From Bacteroidales bacterium (GTDB lineage Bacteria; Bacteroidota; Bacteroidia; Bacteroidales; UBA932): a stretch of 64,000 nucleotides of DNA. This document shows positions 34,106-41,921 of this stretch, in pieces. Below the pieces are notes generated by a model, which did not search any database, was not told the origin of the DNA, and saw nothing but the letters and a program-made list of their open reading frames with translations. The stretch is taken from positions 62,001-126,000 of the forward strand of contig JAEEVG010000001.1 of assembly GCA_016290835.1 (NCBI GenBank), given 5' to 3'. The translations under genes were made by a program, and so were the position numbers. The first letter of the stretch is position 1; every line of letters begins with the position of its first letter.

Positions 34106-34183
34106 CTGCCCGGCGGCAAACGCGGCTGGGCCATCTACCGCAACCGGACATTCGCTGAACAAAACCTCAGATTTGTTGAATGA
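34106..34183 (+). pseudogene. Truncated copy of the 58-residue gene
   Basis: In frame it reads LPGGKRGWAIYRNR and then diverges to TGA at 34181. About 38 nt are nearly identical to the gene at 32460, but the first 30 codons are missing. Confidence 0.7.
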
Positions 34184-34277
34184 ATTTCCCGGGAAACCCG
34201 TATGGCACAGGAATTGATTTCAAAAAAGACCGTTAAAATACTCAATCATATATAATCAATTAAACAACCGTATTATT

Positions 34278-34712
34278 ATGAAGAATGTCGTGAAATTGCT
34301 TGTTGCGGGCGCTATGCTCGTAGCGGGCACGTTTGTCTCGATGGCCCAGCCCGGTGGCGGCCGTCCCGGCGGACAAGGTCGCCCCGGCGGCCAGTTCGAT
34401 CCGGCCCAGATGGCCCAGCGCCGTGCGGACCAGATGAAGGAAACCCTCAAACTGACGGACGACCAGTATGCCAAGGTGCTCGCCCTGTACAAGGAAGAGA
34501 ATGAGGCCAGGCAGAAGGCGATGCAGGCCGGCCAGGGTCAGCGGATGGATCGCGAAGCGATGCAGAAGCAGCGCGAAGAGCAGAACAAGAAGCTCGAGGC
34601 CATTCTCACCCCGGAGCAGTACAAGACCTGGACGGAGCAGCAGCAGAATATGATGCGCCGTGGTCCCGGCGGTCCTGGCGGCCCCGGCGGCGGACGTCCT
34701 CCCCGTCAGTAA
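34278..34712 (+). CDS. Secreted Gly/Pro-rich helical protein (Spy/DUF4890-like)
   Basis: 144 residues with a signal peptide (1-23, SMAQ). A low-complexity GGGRPGGQGRPGGQ segment precedes a helical core (about 40-125) with two family-style motifs, LKLTDDQYAKVLALY and AILTPEQYKTW, the L-T-x-x-Q pair of periplasmic Spy/CpxP-like proteins. It ends in RRGPGGPGGPGGG. Such proteins bind unfolded or metal-exposed periplasmic proteins under stress. Monocistronic, with terminator at 34721. Confidence 0.8.
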   Translation: MKNVVKLLVAGAMLVAGTFVSMAQPGGGRPGGQGRPGGQFDPAQMAQRRADQMKETLKLTDDQYAKVLALYKEENEARQKAMQAGQGQRMDREAMQKQREEQNKKLEAILTPEQYKTWTEQQQNMMRRGPGGPGGPGGGRPPRQ

Positions 34713-34720
34713 GCTTTCGC

Positions 34721-34755
34721 AAAAAGGCTTTGGAGCGAATCCAAAGCCTTTTTTT
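34721..34755. terminator. Strong intrinsic terminator
   Basis: AAAAAGGCTTTGGA (34721-34734) pairs with TCCAAAGCCTTTTT (34740-34753); usable from both sides by the convergent genes at 34278 and 34777. Confidence 0.9.
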
Positions 34756-34776
34756 GCACCTTCCCGGGCAGGGGAA

Positions 34777-35778
34777 CTAGATGGTCATGGTGAAGCTGTA
34801 GATCTTACCTTTCTCGAGCGTTCTCTTTTCCGTCACGGACGCGTGCTGCTGGCAACCGCCGCCGAAGGTCTCGACATTCTCCCACGAGGCGCCCCATCCC
34901 TCCTTGGAGCGTCCGCCATACAGGAAGTTCACCGTGTAACCGACCTCCAGGTCTCCGTCGAAGAAGATGGGGGCGTAGAACACCTGCGTGGGCGTTTGCC
35001 CATTACTGGTGGTCAGGTCGCTGTTGTAGAAGTCGTTGAGCACATATTTCACCGTGCCGTAAGCGGTAGGGACGAACGATCCGGTATAGGTATCCTCCGT
35101 GACCGCAAGCGCGCCGGCAGTCGCGACGACGACCGGCGTGCCGCCGTTGTCCACGGAGATCTTGACGGTGCTGACCCGCTCGTAATAATCTTCGTACCAG
35201 GCGGTGGTCGCACAGGTCACCGTGAGCCGGAACACGCAGATCTGTCGGTTCAGGCGCACGGAAGCCGAGCCCCCGGAGATCGTGACATCGCCCACCATCA
35301 CGTCGGCATTCGCCAGGCTGGACGGGGTTTCCTTGACAATCTTCCCGACAGAGCTCGTCAGGGTGTTCAGCGAGATGGAGGCGTCTCCCTCGGAGACGGT
35401 GCCGAACAGCTTGCTTCCCGCCGACGTGGAGAGGGCCGGATAGAGGCAGATCACCCGGTCGCCGGGATTCCCGGTCCAGGTGCCGCTGAACTCCGCCTTG
35501 TCGCGGCCCTCCTCGCCGGTAGAAGTGAAATTGTCGATGGCCGTGATGCCGCTATTATCGAACGAGATGACGGAAATGGCCTCCTCCTCTCTCCAGGTGA
35601 CGTCCATCACCCTGGATTCTTGATCATATTCATACAAGGTCTTGGTCTGCGTGCCGACGGTGGCGCTGATTGTCAACGGGATTCCGGCCGGCTTGTCCGG
35701 GAGCTGCTCCTTGTTGCAAGCGCTGAAAGCTAGGATGGTACTGGCCGTTAAAACGAGGGAAAGTATGGTATTTTTCAT
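34777..35778 (-). CDS. Fimbrillin-like lipoprotein (cassette B)
   Basis: 333 residues from the ATG before the lipoprotein signal (ending LAFSAC). The family pattern follows: ISATVGTQTKTLYEYDQES, DVTWREEEAISVISF. A second beta domain occupies the C-terminal half (GYTVNFLYGG, KGKIYSFTM). Twenty-two nt separate it from the 43-residue gene upstream. Some members of the group are minor fimbrial subunits or anchors; no assembly partner is visible. Confidence 0.78.
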   Translation of the reverse strand: MKNTILSLVLTASTILAFSACNKEQLPDKPAGIPLTISATVGTQTKTLYEYDQESRVMDVTWREEEAISVISFDNSGITAIDNFTSTGEEGRDKAEFSGTWTGNPGDRVICLYPALSTSAGSKLFGTVSEGDASISLNTLTSSVGKIVKETPSSLANADVMVGDVTISGGSASVRLNRQICVFRLTVTCATTAWYEDYYERVSTVKISVDNGGTPVVVATAGALAVTEDTYTGSFVPTAYGTVKYVLNDFYNSDLTTSNGQTPTQVFYAPIFFDGDLEVGYTVNFLYGGRSKEGWGASWENVETFGGGCQQHASVTEKRTLEKGKIYSFTMTI

Positions 35779-35800
35779 GGTTCTATCCTCCATTCATTTG

Positions 35801-35932
35801 TTAAAAATTCCACTCCCAGCCGGGAGTCATATTCGGCGCTTCGCCAGAAGCGGCGATCACGCCTTCGGGTTGCACGTCCAGCACCTCGCACTCCGGCGAG
35901 ATGTACCGGTCTTTTGTCTGAAATACAATCAT
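35801..35932 (-). CDS. Small SPxCEV-type protein (cassette B)
   Basis: 43 residues: MIVFQTKDRYISPECEVLDV, then QPEGVIAASGEAPN and a Trp-rich end (GWEWNF). Nearly identical over its first 25 codons to the small gene of cassette E (44919). It shares the SPxCEV core with A and C. Part of the 168-bp near-identical repeat. Confidence 0.72.
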   Translation of the reverse strand: MIVFQTKDRYISPECEVLDVQPEGVIAASGEAPNMTPGWEWNF

Positions 35933-36019
35933 ATATTATGGGTTTGGTAACATCTATATAACAACCAACCTCGAAATTACAGATTTCCTGCCTGAAAACC
36001 AAATCTATCCCGCAGACGC
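35852..36019. repeat. Near-identical 168-bp promoter/leader repeat, copy 1
   Basis: Covers the 5' part of the small gene plus its upstream region; the second copy is at 44964-45131 with one mismatch seen. Confidence 0.88.
36000..36007 (-). promoter_or_regulatory. -7 promoter element for cassette B
   Basis: TAGATTTG on the minus strand, inside the repeated segment; an identical box sits at 45112. Confidence 0.5.
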
Positions 36020-36062
36020 AAACAACAACCCCGAAGCGCAGGCTCCGGGGCTGTTGTTTTTT
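36019..36062 (-). terminator. Terminator of cassette C
   Basis: AACAACA-CCCCG arms pair around GCGCAGGC; the stem ends in T-rich sequence on both strands. The core matches the terminator at 31371. Confidence 0.7.
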
Positions 36063-36097
36063 CAAGCAAAGGCAAGAAAGATCTCCAACCGCTACGG

Positions 36098-38587
36098 CTA
36101 GGGCTCATAGATCAGCGTGTCCGTCTTGAGATAGGACTCGCCACCGTTCTTGAATTCGTATCTGGTGGGGTCACTGTCTTTGGGTCCCCAGTAAACCGTT
36201 CCGCCGATGGTAACCGTGCCGCAATATTTGTAATTGTTCGGTCCGATGCAACAAGCTTCCAAATCATTAGTAGCACCTCTTGTGGCAGTGACTTTGGTGA
36301 CGCCGTCGGTGATGGTAATGGTGCCGCATGTACTAATTCTATCTATAGTATATCCTGCGCCGATACCGGGACAATTAGTTCCACCTGTAGCCACGATGGT
36401 TCCTTTGGTAATTAAAATATTACCACAACGGCTAGCGGCCAAATACGCACTTGGACCTCCGCCGATGCCGGCACCATTATCTCCGCCGTAAGCAGTGACG
36501 GTGCCAGTAGTACTGATGGTGATATCGCCGCCAACAACGGGAGACTCAGGTATTGTGTCACCGCTTCCGATGCCGGCAGAGCCGGAACCAGCGTAGGCCG
36601 TCACGTTGGCAGCTCCGGTGATGACGATGTTGCCGTAGTGACTTTCGGTGTCGCCGCCAATGCCGGCCGAACCTCCACTATCGCTGTGCGAGTCCGCTGT
36701 CAGCGAACCGCTTCCCTGGATGGTCAGCGTTTTGCCGTCGGGCACGCTGATGGCAGCACGGCTTCGACGGAAAGGCCTCACAAGATTATCCGTGCCGTCG
36801 GCCAGCACCAGGGTGGCGTCGCCCTCGCAGGTAATGCCTGCCCAATCCGTGCCCCAATCGTTCCCGCCATTGATGGTGATGCCCGAGAGCGTCACGGTGG
36901 CGCCGTCAGCGACGGAGATCTTGTAGTCTCCCGCGAGGGTTTCCGTCAGCCAATCGCCGTCCTGGGCCACATAATTGCCGGTGAGCTGGCTCAGATCCAC
37001 CAGGTGATTCTCCACGGTGTAGGTGTAGGTGTAGGTTTCATGGCCGTAGGTGGAATCATAGGCTTGCGTGGGCGCGCTGCGGGTGACGGTGAAGCCGGGA
37101 GCGGCCAGCAGGTCGGTGACGTCCGTCTCCGATTCGTCCGTATTGCGGTTGTATGCGGGATTGTCGTAATCGACATCGTTTCTATAATTGGAGCACGACA
37201 ATCCACAAATGCTATCCGCGGTAGTCGTGATCGTGATCGTAGCCGATGCTCCGATACAGCTCATCTTGAGGCCGCCGTAAAGCAGAATGCCCCAGTAAGC
37301 GTTGGCGTAAATGGAGTTGTCTCCTTTCAGGACCAGAGAGACGTCTCCCTGCGGATCCGGATAGATGTGCTTCTGATTGATGAATATGGAGCCGTAAGCC
37401 GTCAAATTGTCAAGGGTAAAGGTGCCGCCCTGACCATTTTCCAATCTGAATTCATACTCTTCGCTGTAGCCGCTGATGGTGATGTTGACAGGATCCTCTG
37501 TGAGCTCGTAATTTCCATAGATGGGGCTGGTAGTGGTGCCGGTGACGGTAGGCGCCTTACATTTCAACCAGGTCAGCTCCATCTTGCCATAGTAATATTT
37601 GCCGTTTTCGAAGCCTCCGGCGGGTGCGGCCTTGGAGGCCGTATATACATTGCCATCCTCATCTTCAGCCGTTATGTACAACGTCTCGTTCCTGATGTCA
37701 TCGACGAACATCATGGCGAAGTAGATGTTTCCATCATCCGACATGTCTATGGGCTCCATGGTAACGGGGCCTCTGATGTAGCGATCCTCCTCGGTGGAGG
37801 CGAGCGGACAATACATATAAATGGTGTTGTTCTCCGCCGTCGTGACGACGAATTGGGTAAGCGTGGGCGTAACGGGATCGCCATTCTTGTCCTTAAAAGT
37901 CAGTTCCTGGCGGAACAGGGAGCCGACGTTCTGGAAGTTGACTTCGCTCTCGTCCGGGTTGTCATACTGGACAAGGGACATCGTGTATCCCTCGCTGTCA
38001 TCACCGTCCATTGCCGCAATCTTCATCTTGGCCTCTCCATAATCGTAGTAGGCGGCACCATAGTAATAATCCCAGTAAGAAGAGACTTTCTGGTCCTTGC
38101 TGCCGGTCTGGTGGAGATAGTTAAAATACATATATGCCGGATTCAGATCAGGACGGATCATGTTGTAAAACAGATACACGGCGTCACCCTCGGCCGGTGT
38201 CAAAGCGATAGGGTTATGGTCTCCGTCATCATAGTAGAATTTCAGCGCACCGCTGAGCGTGGCTTTCCAGGGATTGGCATCCGGCGTGACGGTCATGGAG
38301 ATGCATTTGCGCTCGGCGGGATCATAGGCGATGGCAAGGACGCCGTCATGCTCGATCACCACATACACATTGTCAGTTTCTGCAAACGTGGTCCTGGCGG
38401 TTTTTTCGCCGATGTTCACGGCCTTGGTGGCAGCGTTCCCGTCAAAGGATGCCGGAAGGTTGAAGTGGAAGACCGGCGCCTCGGCGAGGGTTCCGGGGGT
38501 TTGCTCAGGGGTATCCTGGAGTTCGACTTTGTTGCACGCGGTAAGGCCCAGTGCAAGGATAGCGAGAAGAGAGAGTGTCTTTTTCAT
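36098..38587 (-). CDS. Large fimbrillin-like lipoprotein with Gly-rich beta-helix region (cassette C)
   Basis: 829 residues. A lipoprotein signal ends LGLTAC. An N-terminal fimbrillin-like part (ATKAVNIGEKTARTTF, NVYVVIEHDG) is followed from about residue 345 by carbohydrate-binding-like beta segments (NITISGYSEEYEFRLENG), and from about 560 by a run of right-handed beta-helix rungs: a G-N-I-x-I-T-x-G-x-(V/I)-x-A-x-G-G...GIG-x-G unit occurs about five times. The rungs resemble adhesins or DUF4353-type proteins. It likely forms a long surface stalk with a binding region. The small gene at 38605 lies 17 nt upstream. Confidence 0.8.
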   Translation of the reverse strand: MKKTLSLLAILALGLTACNKVELQDTPEQTPGTLAEAPVFHFNLPASFDGNAATKAVNIGEKTARTTFAETDNVYVVIEHDGVLAIAYDPAERKCISMTVTPDANPWKATLSGALKFYYDDGDHNPIALTPAEGDAVYLFYNMIRPDLNPAYMYFNYLHQTGSKDQKVSSYWDYYYGAAYYDYGEAKMKIAAMDGDDSEGYTMSLVQYDNPDESEVNFQNVGSLFRQELTFKDKNGDPVTPTLTQFVVTTAENNTIYMYCPLASTEEDRYIRGPVTMEPIDMSDDGNIYFAMMFVDDIRNETLYITAEDEDGNVYTASKAAPAGGFENGKYYYGKMELTWLKCKAPTVTGTTTSPIYGNYELTEDPVNITISGYSEEYEFRLENGQGGTFTLDNLTAYGSIFINQKHIYPDPQGDVSLVLKGDNSIYANAYWGILLYGGLKMSCIGASATITITTTADSICGLSCSNYRNDVDYDNPAYNRNTDESETDVTDLLAAPGFTVTRSAPTQAYDSTYGHETYTYTYTVENHLVDLSQLTGNYVAQDGDWLTETLAGDYKISVADGATVTLSGITINGGNDWGTDWAGITCEGDATLVLADGTDNLVRPFRRSRAAISVPDGKTLTIQGSGSLTADSHSDSGGSAGIGGDTESHYGNIVITGAANVTAYAGSGSAGIGSGDTIPESPVVGGDITISTTGTVTAYGGDNGAGIGGGPSAYLAASRCGNILITKGTIVATGGTNCPGIGAGYTIDRISTCGTITITDGVTKVTATRGATNDLEACCIGPNNYKYCGTVTIGGTVYWGPKDSDPTRYEFKNGGESYLKTDTLIYEP

Positions 38588-38604
38588 AATACTTGCATTT
38601 AGGG

Positions 38605-38718
38605 TTACCATTCTTCCGGAATATAATCCGATTTACTTGCTGCGATGATGCAGGCCGGGTTGACTTCCAAAACCTCGCACTCCGGCGAGATGTACTGTTC
38701 TTTTGTCTGTACAATCAT
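38605..38718 (-). CDS. Small SPxCEV-type protein (cassette C)
   Basis: 37 residues: MIVQTKEQYISPECEVLEVN, then PACIIAASKSDYIPEEW. The core YISPECEVL is identical to cassettes B and E. It ends in Trp like the others and precedes the lipoprotein by 17 nt. Confidence 0.7.
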   Translation of the reverse strand: MIVQTKEQYISPECEVLEVNPACIIAASKSDYIPEEW

Positions 38719-38764
38719 ATACTGTGGATTTTAGATTTCTCGAAAAGTTGGGAAGAAGAATGCG

Positions 38765-39595
38765 TTAATTCTGATTCAGCAGATGATCCAGGCGCCGGGC
38801 AAAGTCAAGATTGGCGTCGATGGCTTCCTTGTCCGGGTGAGGTTTCATGAAAACGGAATAATCCGGCTCCGGGTCTTCCTCGGTGGCAATGTCTGCGCGG
38901 GCATCGGTAAACGCCAGCACCTCTTCCTCGGGGATTCCAATGAGTTTCATATTCTTGCGGTTCATCCGCCGCAAATTGTCGGAACAGTATGCGAGCCACG
39001 CTTTGAACGAGTTGGGCAATTGCAACTGTTTCCGCGCCAGTTCATCCCTCAGCAGTTTCTCCGTAAAGGTTTTGCCGGGATAATCCGAAAAGTTGTTGAA
39101 TATCCGCGCCTGATGGCCCGCGTATTCAACCGCTTCTTCGTTAATCTTCTCCTCGATCCAGTCCATCTGTGAAAAACAGGCCCCGACATTGTCCACGAAC
39201 TGGAAATTCTTCATATTCTTCCACGTGTCTATGTTACTGCTGAAAATGGTTTCAGCCGTCTGGTCGTGGCGTATGATAGGGGCTTGGAATACCTCATTGA
39301 CGGCATCTTGAAATGGTTCTTCGCCCAGCCTTTCAACCTCCTCTATCGGCATCCGCAGCAGCCATACGGCAACGCTGTCCAGCCGATCCCACGCCGCTGC
39401 CGATTCATCGATGCTGCGGGCAAAAGATTCGATGCTGCTCATAACCATCAGGGCGGTGAGTCTGCGCTCTTTCCTCTGATTGTTTCGTTCAACCAGTTTG
39501 CTTGTGCCGAAGGTCAGGATAATGGAAACGGTAGTGGCAAGAATCGCGACGACAAAATCCTTCCACCAATTCCGGTCAAAAAAACGGTCTGACAT
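38765..39595 (-). CDS. Single-helix membrane protein of unknown function
   Basis: 276 residues. One membrane helix near 14-31 (VVAILATTVSIILTFGT) follows a short basic/aromatic N-terminus (RFFDRNWWKDF), so the N-terminus is cytoplasmic and the helical remainder is probably outside or membrane-associated. The region of about 45-200 is predicted all-helical with scattered Trp. Promoter element TATCTTCG at 39619 lies in a 100-bp segment duplicated upstream of the DUF3784 gene at 45167, so the two genes may be switched on together. No family recognised. Confidence 0.68.
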   Translation of the reverse strand: MSDRFFDRNWWKDFVVAILATTVSIILTFGTSKLVERNNQRKERRLTALMVMSSIESFARSIDESAAAWDRLDSVAVWLLRMPIEEVERLGEEPFQDAVNEVFQAPIIRHDQTAETIFSSNIDTWKNMKNFQFVDNVGACFSQMDWIEEKINEEAVEYAGHQARIFNNFSDYPGKTFTEKLLRDELARKQLQLPNSFKAWLAYCSDNLRRMNRKNMKLIGIPEEEVLAFTDARADIATEEDPEPDYSVFMKPHPDKEAIDANLDFARRLDHLLNQN

Positions 39596-39607
39596 AGTTA
39601 ATTATCG

Positions 39608-39707
39608 ATTGATCGAAACGAAGATACGCATTTCCGCAGAACTCGGCAAATGTTTGACACGGGTTGGCAAGGTCGTGGAGCAGTATGCGGTGATGGCGAC
39701 AGCCACA
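39608..39707. repeat. Duplicated 100-bp promoter segment, copy 1
   Basis: Differs from 45478-45577 by one base. It carries the -7 element of the gene at 38765 and, on the plus strand, a fragment resembling the end of the 58-residue gene (GKVVEQYAV). Confidence 0.88.
39619..39626 (-). promoter_or_regulatory. -7-like promoter element for the 38765 gene
   Basis: TATCTTCG (one mismatch to TAnnTTTG), 23 nt before the ATG at 39595, inside the duplicated segment. Confidence 0.5.
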
Positions 39708-39821
39708 TCAGCAAAAACGCAGAGCCACTGCCGGAATCGTCCGTCAATCAGTTTTGTGTTTCTGATGGAGAATCCGTAACTTTAGTGTTCAGTTCGTCAA
39801 CCGTCGCGTAAACATACTGGA

Positions 39822-41522
39822 ATGGAAGCAGATAATACGGCTCATCTCTCGACCGCGAAACCGTCGAACGGTGGTTTCAGCGTCGTCTTTTTTCAACAGT
39901 TCCCTTTGCATTCAAGCAAGGAATTCCACGTCCCGGCGAAATGGCAGACAAAGAAGTATTCGGAAAGGGAACTGTACGACAAGTATTACAAGCAAAAAGA
40001 TAATCAGTGGCCGTTTATCAGCCAGGTGGCGCTGGATCCGGAAATCGAACGGTCCTCGCTGAATGGGGTCATTGACACCTATGAGATCAAGGGTTTCGAT
40101 TTTGTCCTGCACCTGACAAAGCAAGGACTGGATTCCGTTGATCCTCTGGAGTTGAGGGGGTATTGCCGGGTCGGATGTCGGGTTTTCCTGAAGCACACGG
40201 TCTCGCTGACCTATCGTTTCGTGTTCAACGGCGAGGATTGTTCGCTGTCGCGCGAGGCGAAGACGGAGGATTTGGTGGGCCTGCTCAGGACGTGGGTGGA
40301 TGATTCGTGCCCGGGGGAGGTGTTCTGGGATGATGATTCGGAAACCGCGTCGGCGGAGCAGCGGATCACGGCTTTCCTGCCTTTGGATGTGTCGAAAGAT
40401 CCGACGGAGAAAGAAAGTCTGTTCCGGTGCTATGGGTCGTCTGGCGTTTTCTGGGGCATCGCCGAGCGGTATCATTCGTTCATCCTGCGTCACTGCACGC
40501 GACTGATCCCGGACAGTGAAATGATAGTGCTCCCGGCAGAGAGAGACCTGGTGCTGAGATATGGGCTGGTCGATATCTGGGAGGACGCTAAATGCCTCAG
40601 CGACAGCAATAAAGGGGAGATTATGCGCTTGATGACGCTGGCGCCGGATTCGGTAGAGGCGCTGGATGAAGGCCAGTTTCGACAGGTCTGCGGGGACAAT
40701 GTTTCCTGCGAAAAAGAGCGCTCGATCTATGTGGGGAAACGCGTCGCCGTGATGTTCGAGAAGGCCTGCCGGAAGTGCGCTTCCGGGACGAGTCCGTCCT
40801 TCATTCTTCTTCTGGAAGATGTGCTGTTTAAGAAGCATTCGATCCGGTTGGCCAAGCGGGTCCTGACCCGGTTTTTCGAGAATTCGGGGCTCTATTCGGA
40901 GAATCAGTTGATCCTGACCAATTCCCGGCTCAGTCTTTCTATCCAGAAAATGATGGACACGCCGGATCTGCCCTTCTCCAGTTATTTGGAGGAGTTGCAG
41001 TTCGATAGGATACAGGATCGCCTGGCAGTGGCGAAAGAGCAACGCGACCTCTATGATTCGCTGGAGCGGATGCACGCCAGTTTGCAAAGCATCAGCAATG
41101 CAAAATCCTCTAAATCAGAGAGCGTGCTGAATATCATTCTGGCGTTCATCTCCGTTGCCTCGGCGTTCCAGTTGTTGTTCCAGACTACGAATATGCCTTT
41201 CCTCAAGGCGTTGGGGGTTGAGCGTACAACCGGGATTTCGGTGATCGTCATTTTCCTGGTAGCCGTGGTCGCCATTTTTGCGGTGCTGACACTGCTGGCG
41301 AGGGGTTTGACGGGGTTGTATCAGCAGCGAAAGTATAGAAGGCGGGCGAATAAAAGGTCTAAAAGGAAAGGGGAAACGATTGATCGGAATTCCTCGGGCC
41401 GCAAGCTCCGGAAAACCCGTTTCAGAGATCGGCTCCTTGCAGGTCCTGTTATCTTTGAATATTATGTTGGTCACGATTCGGAGATCGACTCGTATTATAA
41501 AGAAATGACCGACGAGGAATAG
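39822..41522 (+). CDS. Membrane protein with soluble N-terminal domain and two C-terminal helices
   Basis: 566 residues that I do not recognise. Residues 1 to about 370 are soluble mixed alpha/beta. A long helix with coiled-coil character (about 375-425) leads into two membrane helices (about 432-452 and 470-492), and a very basic tail (RKYRRRANKRSKRKG) plus about 40 more residues. The long helix feeding two adjacent membrane helices recalls CorA-like topology, but the GMN motif is absent. Both ends would be cytoplasmic. A GTG-started two-helix gene follows after 29 nt. The neighbourhood is accessory, so a defence or stress role is possible but unproven. Confidence 0.7.
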   Translation: MEADNTAHLSTAKPSNGGFSVVFFQQFPLHSSKEFHVPAKWQTKKYSERELYDKYYKQKDNQWPFISQVALDPEIERSSLNGVIDTYEIKGFDFVLHLTKQGLDSVDPLELRGYCRVGCRVFLKHTVSLTYRFVFNGEDCSLSREAKTEDLVGLLRTWVDDSCPGEVFWDDDSETASAEQRITAFLPLDVSKDPTEKESLFRCYGSSGVFWGIAERYHSFILRHCTRLIPDSEMIVLPAERDLVLRYGLVDIWEDAKCLSDSNKGEIMRLMTLAPDSVEALDEGQFRQVCGDNVSCEKERSIYVGKRVAVMFEKACRKCASGTSPSFILLLEDVLFKKHSIRLAKRVLTRFFENSGLYSENQLILTNSRLSLSIQKMMDTPDLPFSSYLEELQFDRIQDRLAVAKEQRDLYDSLERMHASLQSISNAKSSKSESVLNIILAFISVASAFQLLFQTTNMPFLKALGVERTTGISVIVIFLVAVVAIFAVLTLLARGLTGLYQQRKYRRRANKRSKRKGETIDRNSSGRKLRKTRFRDRLLAGPVIFEYYVGHDSEIDSYYKEMTDEE

Positions 41523-41551
41523 CCTTTTTTAAAGACAAATACAACAGAATT

Positions 41552-41734
41552 GTGAATAAAAGACAGATGATGCAGCTGGTTCTTGCGGCGCTGTTTACGG
41601 TTCTCTTCTTCGTTTGGTTGATCCTGCCCCTGCCCGGTCAGGTTTATCTCAAACTCCTCGGTATGCTGGGTTCTGCTTTAGGCGTGACCAGTATGGTTCT
41701 CTCCTATCGGGCCGAAGAGAAGAACAAGAAGTAA
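41552..41734 (+). CDS. 60-residue two-helix membrane protein
   Basis: Starts with GTG (or ATG five codons later). Two hydrophobic helices (about 8-27 and 31-50) are joined by PLPG, with a lysine/glutamate tail. It lies 29 nt after the 566-residue gene and probably is its co-translated partner. Confidence 0.6.
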   Translation: MNKRQMMQLVLAALFTVLFFVWLILPLPGQVYLKLLGMLGSALGVTSMVLSYRAEEKNKK

Positions 41735-41765
41735 CGAAATTGTCGGATTGTTAATATGGCTTTAT

Positions 41766-41906
41766 ATGGGATCTCAGGAGAAATTCACTTACGAAGCGCC
41801 GGCGACCATCGTGGTTGATGTGGCGCAGGAGGGCGTGGTATGAACCTCGACGGGGACGAACGGAACCCCGACCTACCATCCGTTCAATAATGAACAAACG
41901 TGGTAA
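41766..41906 (+). pseudogene. Small cassette protein with in-frame TGA (cassette D)
   Basis: ATG at 41766 opens MGSQEKFTYEAPATIVVDV, then codon 26 is TGA (41841). The same frame continues without further stops for 20 codons, ending NNEQTW just like cassette A (NEEQRW). The F-x-YEAP-x-T-x-(I/V)V opening is shared with cassette F, where the residue equivalent to the TGA is a cysteine codon. Most likely a TGC-to-TGA nonsense change; the tail is otherwise intact, suggesting a recent event or read-through. Confidence 0.65.
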
Positions 41907-41921
41907 AGGGAGGATCAGGTT

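Noticed and set aside
34203..34218. Sigma54-type promoter (TGGCAC-N5-TTGAT) before the Spy-like gene
   Set aside because: The -12 part has a mismatch at the important GC, and single occurrences are expected by chance; kept only as a possibility given the sigma54 activator at 22119.
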